The notes beneath the pieces are model-generated. The model did no database searches, was not told where the DNA came from, and worked only from the letters and a program-made list of their open reading frames with translations. Position numbers and translations under genes: made by a program. 47,151 nt of DNA from contig CAYOMP010000007.1 in NCBI GenBank assembly GCA_964405075.1, positions 1 through 47,151 on the forward strand. The letters run 5' to 3'. Of this stretch, positions 34,920 through 43,161 are shown piece after piece. The first letter of the stretch is position 1. Each line of letters opens with the position of its first letter. The stretch comes from CAYOMP01 sp964405075 (GTDB lineage Bacteria; Bacillota; Clostridia; Lachnospirales; Lachnospiraceae).

Positions 34920-34972
34920 AAAAATAGTACATATCTCTTTCTTCTAACAAAAGATATATGTACTATTTTTTT
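34918..34972. terminator. Bidirectional terminator
   Basis: A long imperfect stem (34918-34936 with 34952-34972) with a run of A at its left foot and seven T at its right. It lies between the convergent SGNH gene and acyltransferase gene, and can end both. Confidence 0.85.
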
Positions 34973-35014
34973 ATCATCAATTCTTACAATAATCATAAAA
35001 GTCTATTGTAACTA

Positions 35015-36226
35015 CTATTTCTTCTTCCATACTGGTATAAATTTAATACCATCTGCCGGCTTTTTACCAAACAACAGTAAATCCAACACTGGGATATACT
35101 TCTTTACAATCCATATAATGACAAATGTTATAAGTGACATAACAACAAACGTAACTATTGTAAATATAATGCTCTGCCATGATTCATACCATACCGTATA
35201 TTCAATACCTCTATTTAGCAACCTTGTAAAATGAAAATGTAATACATATATTTCTAATGTATACTTTCCAATAAACGCGAGTTTTTCTTTGAATACATTT
35301 TCTTTGGTATTCAAAAACAAAACCATCAAGCCAAAAGAACCTGCTGAACCTGCTATTAACTGCATTAAGACAGTCACTATATCTGAATTCATGGAAAAAT
35401 TGTACAAAACACTAATTCCCATCCACAAAACTACTGATAATATGCCTTCTATCAGCAGTGCTTTCTTACATACTAATATTCTTAATATATTGGCAATTAA
35501 CTGCTGATAACGTCTAATAAAATAACCACCCAGAAAAAATGGTACATAATAAATTGTCAGATTAGGACTTAAGAATGTATTTCCTACTCTGCTTTGCAAA
35601 AAGAAGAAACCTATAATTAAAATTTCTGTTATCCAAAATACAACTTCCTGACCTAATGCTAATTTTGGTTCTGTTTTACTTTTAAAACTATTATTTTTGG
35701 TATTTTCATCAATTATATTATTTTTTTCAAAAATGGTTTCAATATTATTTTGGTATTTGTTTACTTTTTTCCTACTCTTCTTTTTTTCTTTCAAATCACT
35801 TTTATTGTTTTTCACAAAATTTATATAAATATTTGTAGATATTAACTGAGCGATAATTAGTGTAACCGAAAGTATAAATAGAGTCATTAAAAACCATAGT
35901 CCCCTGTCTAAGTTAAACAGAACATTCCTAAGTCCCCAGCCTAAATCTCTCCAATACTTAATTACTAACCACGAAAAGAAGGGCAACAGATATCCTATTG
36001 CCCTTCTTTCTATAACTTTTACTGCACTATCCAACTTACTAATTGGTGGCTTGAATGCCGCCACATAGCCACTGATTGCTATAAATAAAGGCATCTGTAC
36101 TGCCTTTATCATATTGTAAATATAAGCATCTTCTATATTATTCCAGACAAGAACATGTCCAAACATAACTAATATTATTGCCATGCCTTTTAAAGCATCC
36201 AATGATAAACTTCTCTTATTACTCAT
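35015..36226 (-). CDS. Acyltransferase family 3 (OafA/WecH-like) membrane O-acyltransferase
   Basis: 403 residues, about ten membrane helices. SLDALKGMAIILVMFGHVLVW carries the hallmark His, and MPLFIAISGYVAAF and LWFLMTLFILS are the next family motifs (PF01757). Between helices 4 and 5 there is an unusual Lys/Asn-rich insert of about 55 residues (NNKSDLKEKKKSRKK to SKTEPKLALG). It should place acetyl or another acyl group on a surface sugar or polyol. The start at 36226 has AAGGA 8 bases upstream; the longer frame to 36298 runs back into the nucleotidyltransferase gene. It is 31 bases after that gene, so one operon. It faces the SGNH hydrolase. Confidence 0.88.
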   Translation of the reverse strand: MSNKRSLSLDALKGMAIILVMFGHVLVWNNIEDAYIYNMIKAVQMPLFIAISGYVAAFKPPISKLDSAVKVIERRAIGYLLPFFSWLVIKYWRDLGWGLRNVLFNLDRGLWFLMTLFILSVTLIIAQLISTNIYINFVKNNKSDLKEKKKSRKKVNKYQNNIETIFEKNNIIDENTKNNSFKSKTEPKLALGQEVVFWITEILIIGFFFLQSRVGNTFLSPNLTIYYVPFFLGGYFIRRYQQLIANILRILVCKKALLIEGILSVVLWMGISVLYNFSMNSDIVTVLMQLIAGSAGSFGLMVLFLNTKENVFKEKLAFIGKYTLEIYVLHFHFTRLLNRGIEYTVWYESWQSIIFTIVTFVVMSLITFVIIWIVKKYIPVLDLLLFGKKPADGIKFIPVWKKK

Positions 36227-36257
36227 ATTTTTCATCCTTATCTGTTCAATTTTATTT

Positions 36258-37184
36258 CTAAGATTTGTATAATTTTGCTGGATATACACCTTTTTCAATT
36301 AATTCTTTAAACGAATCAACTACTGTTTGTTTATCTTCTTTGTAAGTTACTCCAAACCATTTATCTTTAGTTTCTAATAACTTAACTTCTGCCTTGTCAG
36401 ATTTAATAAGACCATCAACGATTGTTGGCAAAAGATATTCTTTCTTTTCAGCGTTATCGCCTAATTCACTTAAGAATTCTTCAAATCCACTTTCTAATTC
36501 ATCAAGAAAATCCGGTGTGAATCCCCACATATTCATTGAGACATAACTGTTGGCATCAATTTCTTTTTCTGTACCGTCTGCGGCTGGTGCTACTACTTTA
36601 TCACCGCGTTTTTCGATTCCGCTAGTTTCATTTACATCAACTAATATATCATTTTCATCAATGTTACATACACCTCTTGTAACTGCACCATTATCACTTA
36701 ATGTGTTTCCAAGGATGAACCCTGCCATACAGAAGTCATATTTGCCGTTCTTTTTTCCTTCTACGTTTACCAGATAATCGTGAACCTTTACAAAAGCTTC
36801 CTTACCATAGTAATCGTCAGCATTAATAACTACGAATGGTGTATCAAGTATGCCTCTACAAGCCAATACTGCCTGTCCAGTTCCCCATGGCTTAGTTCTT
36901 CCTTCCGGCATCTCATATCCTTCCGGTAAGTCTTCTAATTCCTGGAATGCATATTCAACATTCGCAACTTTTTCCATTCTGTTTCCGATTACTTCCTTAA
37001 AATCTTTCTCTAAATCTTTTCTAATAATAAAAATAACCTTGTTAAAACCTGCTTCCAAAGCATCATGGATAGAATAATCCATTATGATTTCCCCATTAGG
37101 TCCAACTGGTTCTAACTGCTTGATTCCTCCACCGAATCTGCTGCCGATACCAGCTGCCATAATTACTAGAGTTGTCTCTTTCAT
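36258..37184 (-). CDS. Sugar-phosphate nucleotidyltransferase family protein
   Basis: 308 residues. MKETTLVIMAAGIGSRFGGGIKQLEPVG is a nucleotidyltransferase N-terminus (G-x-G-S-R-F-G loop, then K-Q), with YSIHDALEAGFNKVIFIIR and TPFVVINADDYYG (the metal-binding Asp) following. The start at 37184 has GGAG 8 bases upstream; the longer frame from 37229 has none and would begin inside the -10 to RNA-start region. It joins a sugar phosphate and NTP; the sugar cannot be told. The GGGI insertion and the acidic middle part set it apart from RmlA and GalU, so I do not assign those names. Confidence 0.8.
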   Translation of the reverse strand: MKETTLVIMAAGIGSRFGGGIKQLEPVGPNGEIIMDYSIHDALEAGFNKVIFIIRKDLEKDFKEVIGNRMEKVANVEYAFQELEDLPEGYEMPEGRTKPWGTGQAVLACRGILDTPFVVINADDYYGKEAFVKVHDYLVNVEGKKNGKYDFCMAGFILGNTLSDNGAVTRGVCNIDENDILVDVNETSGIEKRGDKVVAPAADGTEKEIDANSYVSMNMWGFTPDFLDELESGFEEFLSELGDNAEKKEYLLPTIVDGLIKSDKAEVKLLETKDKWFGVTYKEDKQTVVDSFKELIEKGVYPAKLYKS

Positions 37185-37215
37185 TTTTTCTCTCCTGTTT
37201 TTTGTATGATACTTT

Positions 37216-37243
37216 ATTATAGCACACAATAATCTTTTGTGAA
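37216..37243 (-). promoter_or_regulatory. Promoter of the nucleotidyltransferase/acyltransferase operon
   Basis: Minus strand TTCACA (37238-37243), 16-base spacer, perfect TATAAT (37216-37221). RNA would start near 37208, 24 bases before the ATG at 37184, which supports that start. Confidence 0.7.
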
Positions 37244-37322
37244 GTCTTATTTTATTTCGATTATATTCATTTTCTTAATTTGCTATCATACACCTGTTGT
37301 ATATAGCCTTTCCACTTGCCTG

Positions 37323-38291
37323 TTATTTTGATACAGCAATTACAATTGCTCTAACTGCTCCCCAGACTGCAATGGCAATAACAAATATTAGCCATGTAAG
37401 CTCCCATCTGCAAGTTGAGAAACTGCACCAAAGATAAACTAAAACTATAGAAATCCAGTAAACACCGCCCAAAGCGTCCATGATACTTTCTGCCTTTGTC
37501 TTTTCACTTTTTCTTCTAACGTATTCTTCCTTTTTCAAAATAATATTATATGTTGCACTGGTAATTCCCACATATACAAAAATAAATACTTCAATACCTA
37601 TAATTAATAAAAATACCGCACTAGAATAATCATCCCATGGTTCTCCAAATACTTCATCAACTACAGCTACGAACATAGTTGACATTATACACAGCAATAC
37701 TCCGAATGATATTCCCAATAATTTTTTATTCTGAAAATCATCTTGAAGTTTTGTTACATAATCTATTGTTGCGTAATCCATATTAAAATCTTCTTCTAAC
37801 ATAAATTTGTATTTATGTACTGTTCCACTACTCATAATAAATAACATTACTGCTATTCCTATCAAAACAAACAGTCCACCTATCCCAATAACTGCAGCTG
37901 GTGCTCCCATAAATAAAATTTCTGATATGTTTGATGGTATTACCGAAAAAATACACAACATAACACCTATAGATATCATTTTTGCAAATTTTGAACGTGC
38001 TGAAAGATATTCCGAAACAGTCTGCATTGTTACTGTTCTTCCACTTTGAATATCACTTGTTGTTTTTTTATAATCTTCCTTATTAATGCCTAAATCTTCT
38101 GCTAATTCATCCAGGTTACCAAATTCTGATATAACAGTTCCTACAGCTTCATTTTCACTCTTACCTTCTGCCTTTAACTCGTTATATTTATCTTCCATCA
38201 TAGCTAAAAGTTCCATTTTAGCCCTTTTAGTCTGCTCTGTTTTTGGAATATTCGAAAACATACTTTCTAAATAATTTACTATTATTTCCAT
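37323..38291 (-). CDS. HAAS/DUF1700-type (permease prefix domain) membrane protein
   Basis: 322 residues. The first 80 residues form a soluble helical domain (TEQTKRAKMELLAMMEDKYNELKAEGKSENEAVGTVISEFGNLDELAEDLG), the HAAS/permease-prefix pattern in which a short helix pair ends in G-(N)-(L)-D-E-(L). Six to seven membrane helices follow, with a pair near 115-160, a pair near 190-245 and a last pair near 280-320. Such proteins nearly always follow a PadR regulator, as here (31 bases downstream). Their role is thought to be sensing or transport linked to the membrane; no substrate is known. GGGAGG lies 8 bases before the ATG. Confidence 0.85.
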   Translation of the reverse strand: MEIIVNYLESMFSNIPKTEQTKRAKMELLAMMEDKYNELKAEGKSENEAVGTVISEFGNLDELAEDLGINKEDYKKTTSDIQSGRTVTMQTVSEYLSARSKFAKMISIGVMLCIFSVIPSNISEILFMGAPAAVIGIGGLFVLIGIAVMLFIMSSGTVHKYKFMLEEDFNMDYATIDYVTKLQDDFQNKKLLGISFGVLLCIMSTMFVAVVDEVFGEPWDDYSSAVFLLIIGIEVFIFVYVGITSATYNIILKKEEYVRRKSEKTKAESIMDALGGVYWISIVLVYLWCSFSTCRWELTWLIFVIAIAVWGAVRAIVIAVSK

Positions 38292-38322
38292 AAGATTACC
38301 TCCCTATAAATCCTTATTTTCC

Positions 38323-38646
38323 TTATTTCTTAATAAATTTTTCAACTACTTCCTTTGTTAAAGACCATTCTTGACATTTCTCCAAATAGTACTGTCTACC
38401 CGAATCGGTAATTCTATAGTAGGTCCTTCTTTTTCCATTAGTCTCATCCCCGAAAAATCCTTCTATATAGCCGTTCTTTTCTAACCGAGTAAACGCTGAA
38501 TACAAAGTAGTTTCTTTAATTATATATTTGCCACCAGACACCTCCTTAATATTCTTAGATATTTCATAACCATAAGACGAACTATCCAGTAACAAATATA
38601 GAATAATTGTATCATTGTACCCTCTGATAACATCACTACTAATCAT
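38323..38646 (-). CDS. PadR family transcriptional regulator
   Basis: 107 residues, the usual short PadR form. DTIILYLLLDSSSYGYEISKNI is helices 1-2, SGGKYIIKETTLYSAFTRLEKNGYIEGFFGDETNGKRRTYYRITDSGRQYY is the winged helix and wing with the family's R-(R)-x-Y-x-I/L-T-x-x-G motif, and a C-terminal dimer helix follows. The start at 38646 is clear: AGGAGG 8 bases upstream. A longer frame to 38733 runs through the promoter and operator. It likely represses its own promoter and the HAAS gene. Confidence 0.93.
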   Translation of the reverse strand: MISSDVIRGYNDTIILYLLLDSSSYGYEISKNIKEVSGGKYIIKETTLYSAFTRLEKNGYIEGFFGDETNGKRRTYYRITDSGRQYYLEKCQEWSLTKEVVEKFIKK

Positions 38647-38659
38647 ATAGTCACCTCCT

Positions 38660-38733
38660 ATGTCAGTCGTACTACGTTTGTCGTAGTACGTTCGTCGTAG
38701 TATAAATATAACACCATTACTACGATAGGTCAA
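38660..38733 (-). promoter_or_regulatory. PadR autoregulatory promoter with repeated operator
   Basis: Promoter: TTGACC (38728-38733), 17-base spacer, TATATT (38705-38710). Two inverted repeats overlap it: TCGTAGTA/TACTACGA flanking the -10 (38695-38702 with 38718-38725) and CGTACTACG/CGTAGTACG (38668-38676 with 38682-38690) downstream. On the plus strand three 14-bp direct units (38660-38673, 38674-38687, 38688-38701) tile the region, the last two differing at one base. A dimeric winged-helix repressor bound here would block RNA polymerase. Confidence 0.75.
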
Positions 38734-38774
38734 GTAATTTTTTCATTTTTTTGTTTTATTTTTTTTACAATATA

Positions 38775-38828
38775 CAAAAATATGTTAAGTTCTGATTAGA
38801 ATTCAATCTTTCTCATAACCTAACATAT
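38775..38828 (-). terminator. Terminator of the 961-residue gene
   Basis: A 12-bp stem with one G-T pair (38780-38791 with 38817-38828), holding a smaller inner hairpin around a GAATTC, and five T on the minus strand after it. It starts about 50 bases past the stop at 38881. Confidence 0.6.
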
Positions 38829-38880
38829 CCTCTTTTCATTCTATGTACTACATTTAAAACTGTTCTTGTTAAAGCATAAA

Positions 38881-41766
38881 CTATGAATTCTGCTTACTAC
38901 CACATTTTGGACAAACACTACCACCTTGGTATGTAAAACCACAACGATAGCAGCATTTCACAGAATGCTTTTCTTTTACCATATATCGAATACTACGAGA
39001 CTGAGGTTTTTCCTGTAAGTATTTTACAAAATCATTCAAAACATTCGCAAATTCACTATATTCTTTCATTTTCAAAGTATTACATAGTTTTATATTGTTA
39101 TTGTTTTCATACTTTGCATAAATACCTTTACCAAACAATCCACTTTTAGCATATACTTCTTCTATTTTAGGAATTTCTAATAACGTAGCTTCCACATTAT
39201 TTTTTATATAAATATTATCTGGTGTAATTACAAATCCCTTATTTCCTTCTGCCTTTTTATTCAAATTAACGATTAATACAGGAAACTCATATTTATCTCT
39301 GTCTGAAGCATATCCATAAATAGCATTCCGAATAATTTCACTTTCTTCATCTTCTAAATTTTTACGCATTTTCCTTTCATCATAAAAATATATCAATGAA
39401 TAATCTTTTATTTTATCTCCCATATCTTTTTTCAATTTAGCAGCTAATTGTTGACATTCGTCCATTTTTAGTCTGTATAATCTTTTATCCAATAACTCTA
39501 GTGTGTTCTGCTTTAACTCTGGCAAAAATACTCCTCGAGATATTTCATTATACATCCTCATTCCCTCTTCAAAGGTAACTTCTGCCGGATCTGGACATAT
39601 TCTTTCAATTTCTTTCTTATCCGCATCATATAGTTGTTTGCTCAACTTCTCTATATATGGGCTCAGATACTCTTCCTTAAAACCTTGTTTTGCTATATCG
39701 TTCAATAGATTTCTTAAGGAGTTTCTATTTCGAACCCCATATTTTTGAATAAAAGCTGAAATTTTCGAATTCTCATTTGCTGCCTTTTGAGCCTGGATTT
39801 TGTCTATTAATGCATCCCCATCTATTTCGGTATACTCGCGCAATTTCTTACGACAGATTTCTATCTCGTCATCAGTAACATCTCCTGACAGTTTCTTAAC
39901 TATAGCCCCTGTTTCTCTCTTTGCCGCCTCAAGACGAAGTTTATTAAGCATCTTTAAAATAGTATCCTTAACTGTTGGTGGGGCATCCCATTCTACTTCA
40001 TCAATTAACTTAACAATATGTGCATAGTTTTTGTTCTTACATTCCTCTGCTCTTTGTTGCCACTGTGGTTCTGTATCCTTTGATAAAATAGAATTAAGTT
40101 TGCCAAGCAAAGTATCTCTTAAACTCTTGGACAAATGGGGCTCACTAAGAATCCTTAATTTAACCTTTTCAACCTCTGAGCGTGACATCATATCTAAGTA
40201 ATCACAGCTACCTTCATACTGGTTGTCCACTCTGGCAGTTAAATGTCTCTTTACTTCATTAAAGAAACGTTCTTTTATGTCTGGTGGATAAATATTTCCT
40301 GCCACTAAGCTATCATATATTTCTCTCAAATCATCAATACTCAATATGTTAAAATTAATGGTTGGTAAATCAAACTTTGGTATTGGATATTCAATAGGCT
40401 TGTCTTTTTTAGGCTTTTTAGTATTAACTGTTCCTTTCTTTTGTCTTGCGTTTTCTTCATTAGCTATTGCCATAGCAGTCATAAAATCAACAGTATCTGT
40501 CGTTAAATCATTTATTTCTTCCAGGCTTTCCGGCACTTCACGTATTTCTTCCTGTACAGCTAATTCTTCCTGTTTTTTTCTAGCTTTATTTCTACGTTTT
40601 TTTGCAAAAAAGTTTTTAAGACTTATTTTGCTTCTGGACTTAAATTCCCTGGCAATCTTTTCGTAAAATTTTTTTAAGTCTGATTTTGGATAGAAGCCAT
40701 CCTCCATCATGTTTTTAACCTTTGCTATTTCTTCATCTGTTAAATCATCAAAATTATCACATATCTGGTTCAAATCCGGTGTATCTTCCTCGTATTCCTT
40801 CGAACTTCTCTTTAATCTATACAAGGACTCATATTCGTTAAATTCACTATTAGATGCATTAGTAGCATCTTTGCCTATTAATTCCACATAATCCTCATAA
40901 GCATCCCTGTCATTCTCTATGGATAACTCATATACATCACCTTCAACAAGAAGTTTCTGGGGTCTAGGTGTAAAGAAGCTAAAACAACCCTTACATGAAA
41001 AAGTTCTCGCAATATATACGTTCTTTTCAACATTATCATTAGTCTCTATCTTAACCTCATGACGTGGTGGAAACACAGCCATAAATAACTTTTTACCACA
41101 GTTTGGACATATATAATTTGTTTCGTAAAAATTATTGCCAATACCTGTAGTTTCATCAGATTCACTATTAATATCTATTTCCCCAGACTTTTTAAATTCT
41201 GTTCGCTTCATTTTCCAGCACATATTATGCCATAAGCCCATTGAGTATTTATCACTATCCTTGGCAGTTTCTTCTGCTGCTATTTCTTCCTGCTGCTGTT
41301 GATCTTTTTTATTTCTTACTACTAATTTTTCCACAACATCTTCTAAGGTTAACTGCTTACCCTTTTCAAAAAATCTAAAACTATCTTTTGTTATGGACGA
41401 TTCAATTTTTATAGACTGAGTGACCTCATTAAACATATCATTAAGACTTGCGTAATCCTTATCAACACGAAGACCTCTGATAAGTCCCCATTTACCATAG
41501 GCATACAATGTCATATCTAAAACATTAGTCAATATTTCATTATCACCAATGGCTATAACATCTTCTGGTTTAAAATTGAATTCTAAAATATTACTCTCAA
41601 CCTTTTTTTCTTCGAAATCAAATACTAAAGAGCGTCTTTTCCCCAATAAATTAAGACAGTTATCCTGTATGATAAAAATATCTCGCCACTCAACATCTTT
41701 CCAAATGTTTTTTGTAAGACTATAAAACACTTTTCTTAATTCTAGATTAGCCTTCAATACTATCAT
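38881..41766 (-). CDS. Large protein with repeated helical modules, internal and C-terminal zinc ribbons; unknown function
   Basis: 961 residues, cytoplasmic, no membrane helix or signal peptide. N-terminal 150 residues: alpha/beta domain of unknown type. Zinc-binding pair Cys220/223 and Cys258/261 with FSFFTPRPQ after it. Lys/Glu-rich stretch (about 375-420). From about 335 to 790, helical modules recur in the form T/S-x-E-E-I-x...Y-x-x-I-x-x-G-x-Y-x-P-x-x-L-K...L-x-x-R-L; clear copies are DLTDEEIAKVKNMMEDGFYP, SIDDLREIYDSLVAGNIYPP and VTFEEGMRMYNEISRGVFLP. Then a PH-like segment (GFVITPDNIYIKNN, about 845-925) and a terminal zinc ribbon Cys939/942/952/955. I do not recognise the whole; it looks like a scaffold or membrane-associated regulator. 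GGGGAG lies 11 bases before the ATG. MFS gene 30 bases upstream. Confidence 0.8.
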   Translation of the reverse strand: MIVLKANLELRKVFYSLTKNIWKDVEWRDIFIIQDNCLNLLGKRRSLVFDFEEKKVESNILEFNFKPEDVIAIGDNEILTNVLDMTLYAYGKWGLIRGLRVDKDYASLNDMFNEVTQSIKIESSITKDSFRFFEKGKQLTLEDVVEKLVVRNKKDQQQQEEIAAEETAKDSDKYSMGLWHNMCWKMKRTEFKKSGEIDINSESDETTGIGNNFYETNYICPNCGKKLFMAVFPPRHEVKIETNDNVEKNVYIARTFSCKGCFSFFTPRPQKLLVEGDVYELSIENDRDAYEDYVELIGKDATNASNSEFNEYESLYRLKRSSKEYEEDTPDLNQICDNFDDLTDEEIAKVKNMMEDGFYPKSDLKKFYEKIAREFKSRSKISLKNFFAKKRRNKARKKQEELAVQEEIREVPESLEEINDLTTDTVDFMTAMAIANEENARQKKGTVNTKKPKKDKPIEYPIPKFDLPTINFNILSIDDLREIYDSLVAGNIYPPDIKERFFNEVKRHLTARVDNQYEGSCDYLDMMSRSEVEKVKLRILSEPHLSKSLRDTLLGKLNSILSKDTEPQWQQRAEECKNKNYAHIVKLIDEVEWDAPPTVKDTILKMLNKLRLEAAKRETGAIVKKLSGDVTDDEIEICRKKLREYTEIDGDALIDKIQAQKAANENSKISAFIQKYGVRNRNSLRNLLNDIAKQGFKEEYLSPYIEKLSKQLYDADKKEIERICPDPAEVTFEEGMRMYNEISRGVFLPELKQNTLELLDKRLYRLKMDECQQLAAKLKKDMGDKIKDYSLIYFYDERKMRKNLEDEESEIIRNAIYGYASDRDKYEFPVLIVNLNKKAEGNKGFVITPDNIYIKNNVEATLLEIPKIEEVYAKSGLFGKGIYAKYENNNNIKLCNTLKMKEYSEFANVLNDFVKYLQEKPQSRSIRYMVKEKHSVKCCYRCGFTYQGGSVCPKCGSKQNS

Positions 41767-41796
41767 TAATTTTATCTCCCCTTAATCTCCAGTTCT

Positions 41797-43002
41797 TTAT
41801 CTCTCGTTGATTCCGTAAATGCCAACTACTGTACCTGTTACACTAACTGTTGTTCCAATTACAAGCATACTTACTACACTCATATTATCCAATACAACAC
41901 CTCCAAGCAAACTAGATAATACATTTGCCAATGCAATCATACCTGTTAATAAAGCTTGTCCTTTTACAGCGTCTGATTTTTCCATTAACTCATCAACATA
42001 GTGTACTGATGCCGGAATAAATATTGCAAAAGAAACACTTTGCAATACTGCTGACACATACAACAATCCCACGTTTCCAGCTAACAAGGTTATAATTATT
42101 TTTATAGAGAAAAATACTGCTGCAATATTAAGTAGCTGCTTACATCCTGTTTTTCTTCTAATTTTATCAAACATCATCATTGTAGGCAATTCCATAATCG
42201 CACAAAACGACTGAATTTTACCTAAATCAGTACTGTCTCCTCCTACATTTTGAATTATCTGATAAAAGAAATTATTAATTATGGTATGTCCAAAAAATAA
42301 TCCTGTTCCACCTGCCAGAAATATAAAGAATCTTTTATACTTCATTGCAAACTGAAGCAGACTTTGTTTCTCCTCATTTTTATGCTTTTTTGAATGTATT
42401 TCATTATCATTTTCATCAGCTAAATACATTTTTCTATTTCTATCCAAAGAAATAAGAATTCCTAACACCAAAATAAGCACTATTACCGCAGATAAAGGTA
42501 ATACCACACTTCCATATATTTCTATTGCATAGCCTAATATTACACAGATAATAGAAAAAAACAGTGAACCCATACTTCTGGTTACGCCAAAATTAATGTG
42601 TACCCCCATTTTCTCCAAATAAAAACTAAGTGCATTTACCAATGGCTGCAATATCATAATTCCAATAACAAAAAATATATAGACAGCAGTCAGTGCAATT
42701 GACTTACCTGGCAAAATCGCAATTACTCCACCAAATAAAATAAGAGCAATAACATTTATCATCATTATTCCAACCAAAGATATTTTCTTTGATTTATCTG
42801 CAATGTCAGCCACTATAGGTTGTAAAAAAACAGATACTATAAAGCCTATTGCCAGAATATATCCTATCTGCGTATTGTCATATTGTTTATCTAATAAAAA
42901 TACACTTGCAAATCCAGGTATCGCGCAATAAATCATCCAATAAAAACCCTGCATCGCTCCGTATTTAATATTTAAACTTTTACCTTTACTAATTCCCATC
43001 AT
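41797..43002 (-). CDS. Major facilitator superfamily transporter
   Basis: 401 residues, twelve membrane helices with a charged central loop (DRNRKMYLADENDNEIHSKKHKNEEKQ, about 188-215). QPIVADIADKSKKISLVGIMM is the loop 2-3 motif, D-x-x-D-K, of the LacY/nucleoside-H+ symporter-like group (MFS_1-like), and the second half repeats it as MFDKIRRKTG. Substrate unknown. The gene lies 30 bases upstream of the 961-residue gene with no terminator, so they may be one transcript. AGGAAAGA precedes two successive ATG codons. Confidence 0.85.
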   Translation of the reverse strand: MMGISKGKSLNIKYGAMQGFYWMIYCAIPGFASVFLLDKQYDNTQIGYILAIGFIVSVFLQPIVADIADKSKKISLVGIMMINVIALILFGGVIAILPGKSIALTAVYIFFVIGIMILQPLVNALSFYLEKMGVHINFGVTRSMGSLFFSIICVILGYAIEIYGSVVLPLSAVIVLILVLGILISLDRNRKMYLADENDNEIHSKKHKNEEKQSLLQFAMKYKRFFIFLAGGTGLFFGHTIINNFFYQIIQNVGGDSTDLGKIQSFCAIMELPTMMMFDKIRRKTGCKQLLNIAAVFFSIKIIITLLAGNVGLLYVSAVLQSVSFAIFIPASVHYVDELMEKSDAVKGQALLTGMIALANVLSSLLGGVVLDNMSVVSMLVIGTTVSVTGTVVGIYGINER

Positions 43003-43161
43003 TCTTTCCTATCTTTTCGGCACGAATTTTAAAAAAATATTTCTTCTAACATTTTTATTTTTAATACTTTTTCAAACAATATTCACATCATTGTCTAATA
43101 TAATACTTCTAAGCTCCCAAAAGCACCCTTTGAGAGTTTTATATACTAACTTCTGAAAAAA

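Noticed and set aside
37270..37322. Hairpin after the HAAS gene as a terminator
   Set aside because: About ten base pairs with a bulge can form, but no T-run follows on the minus strand.
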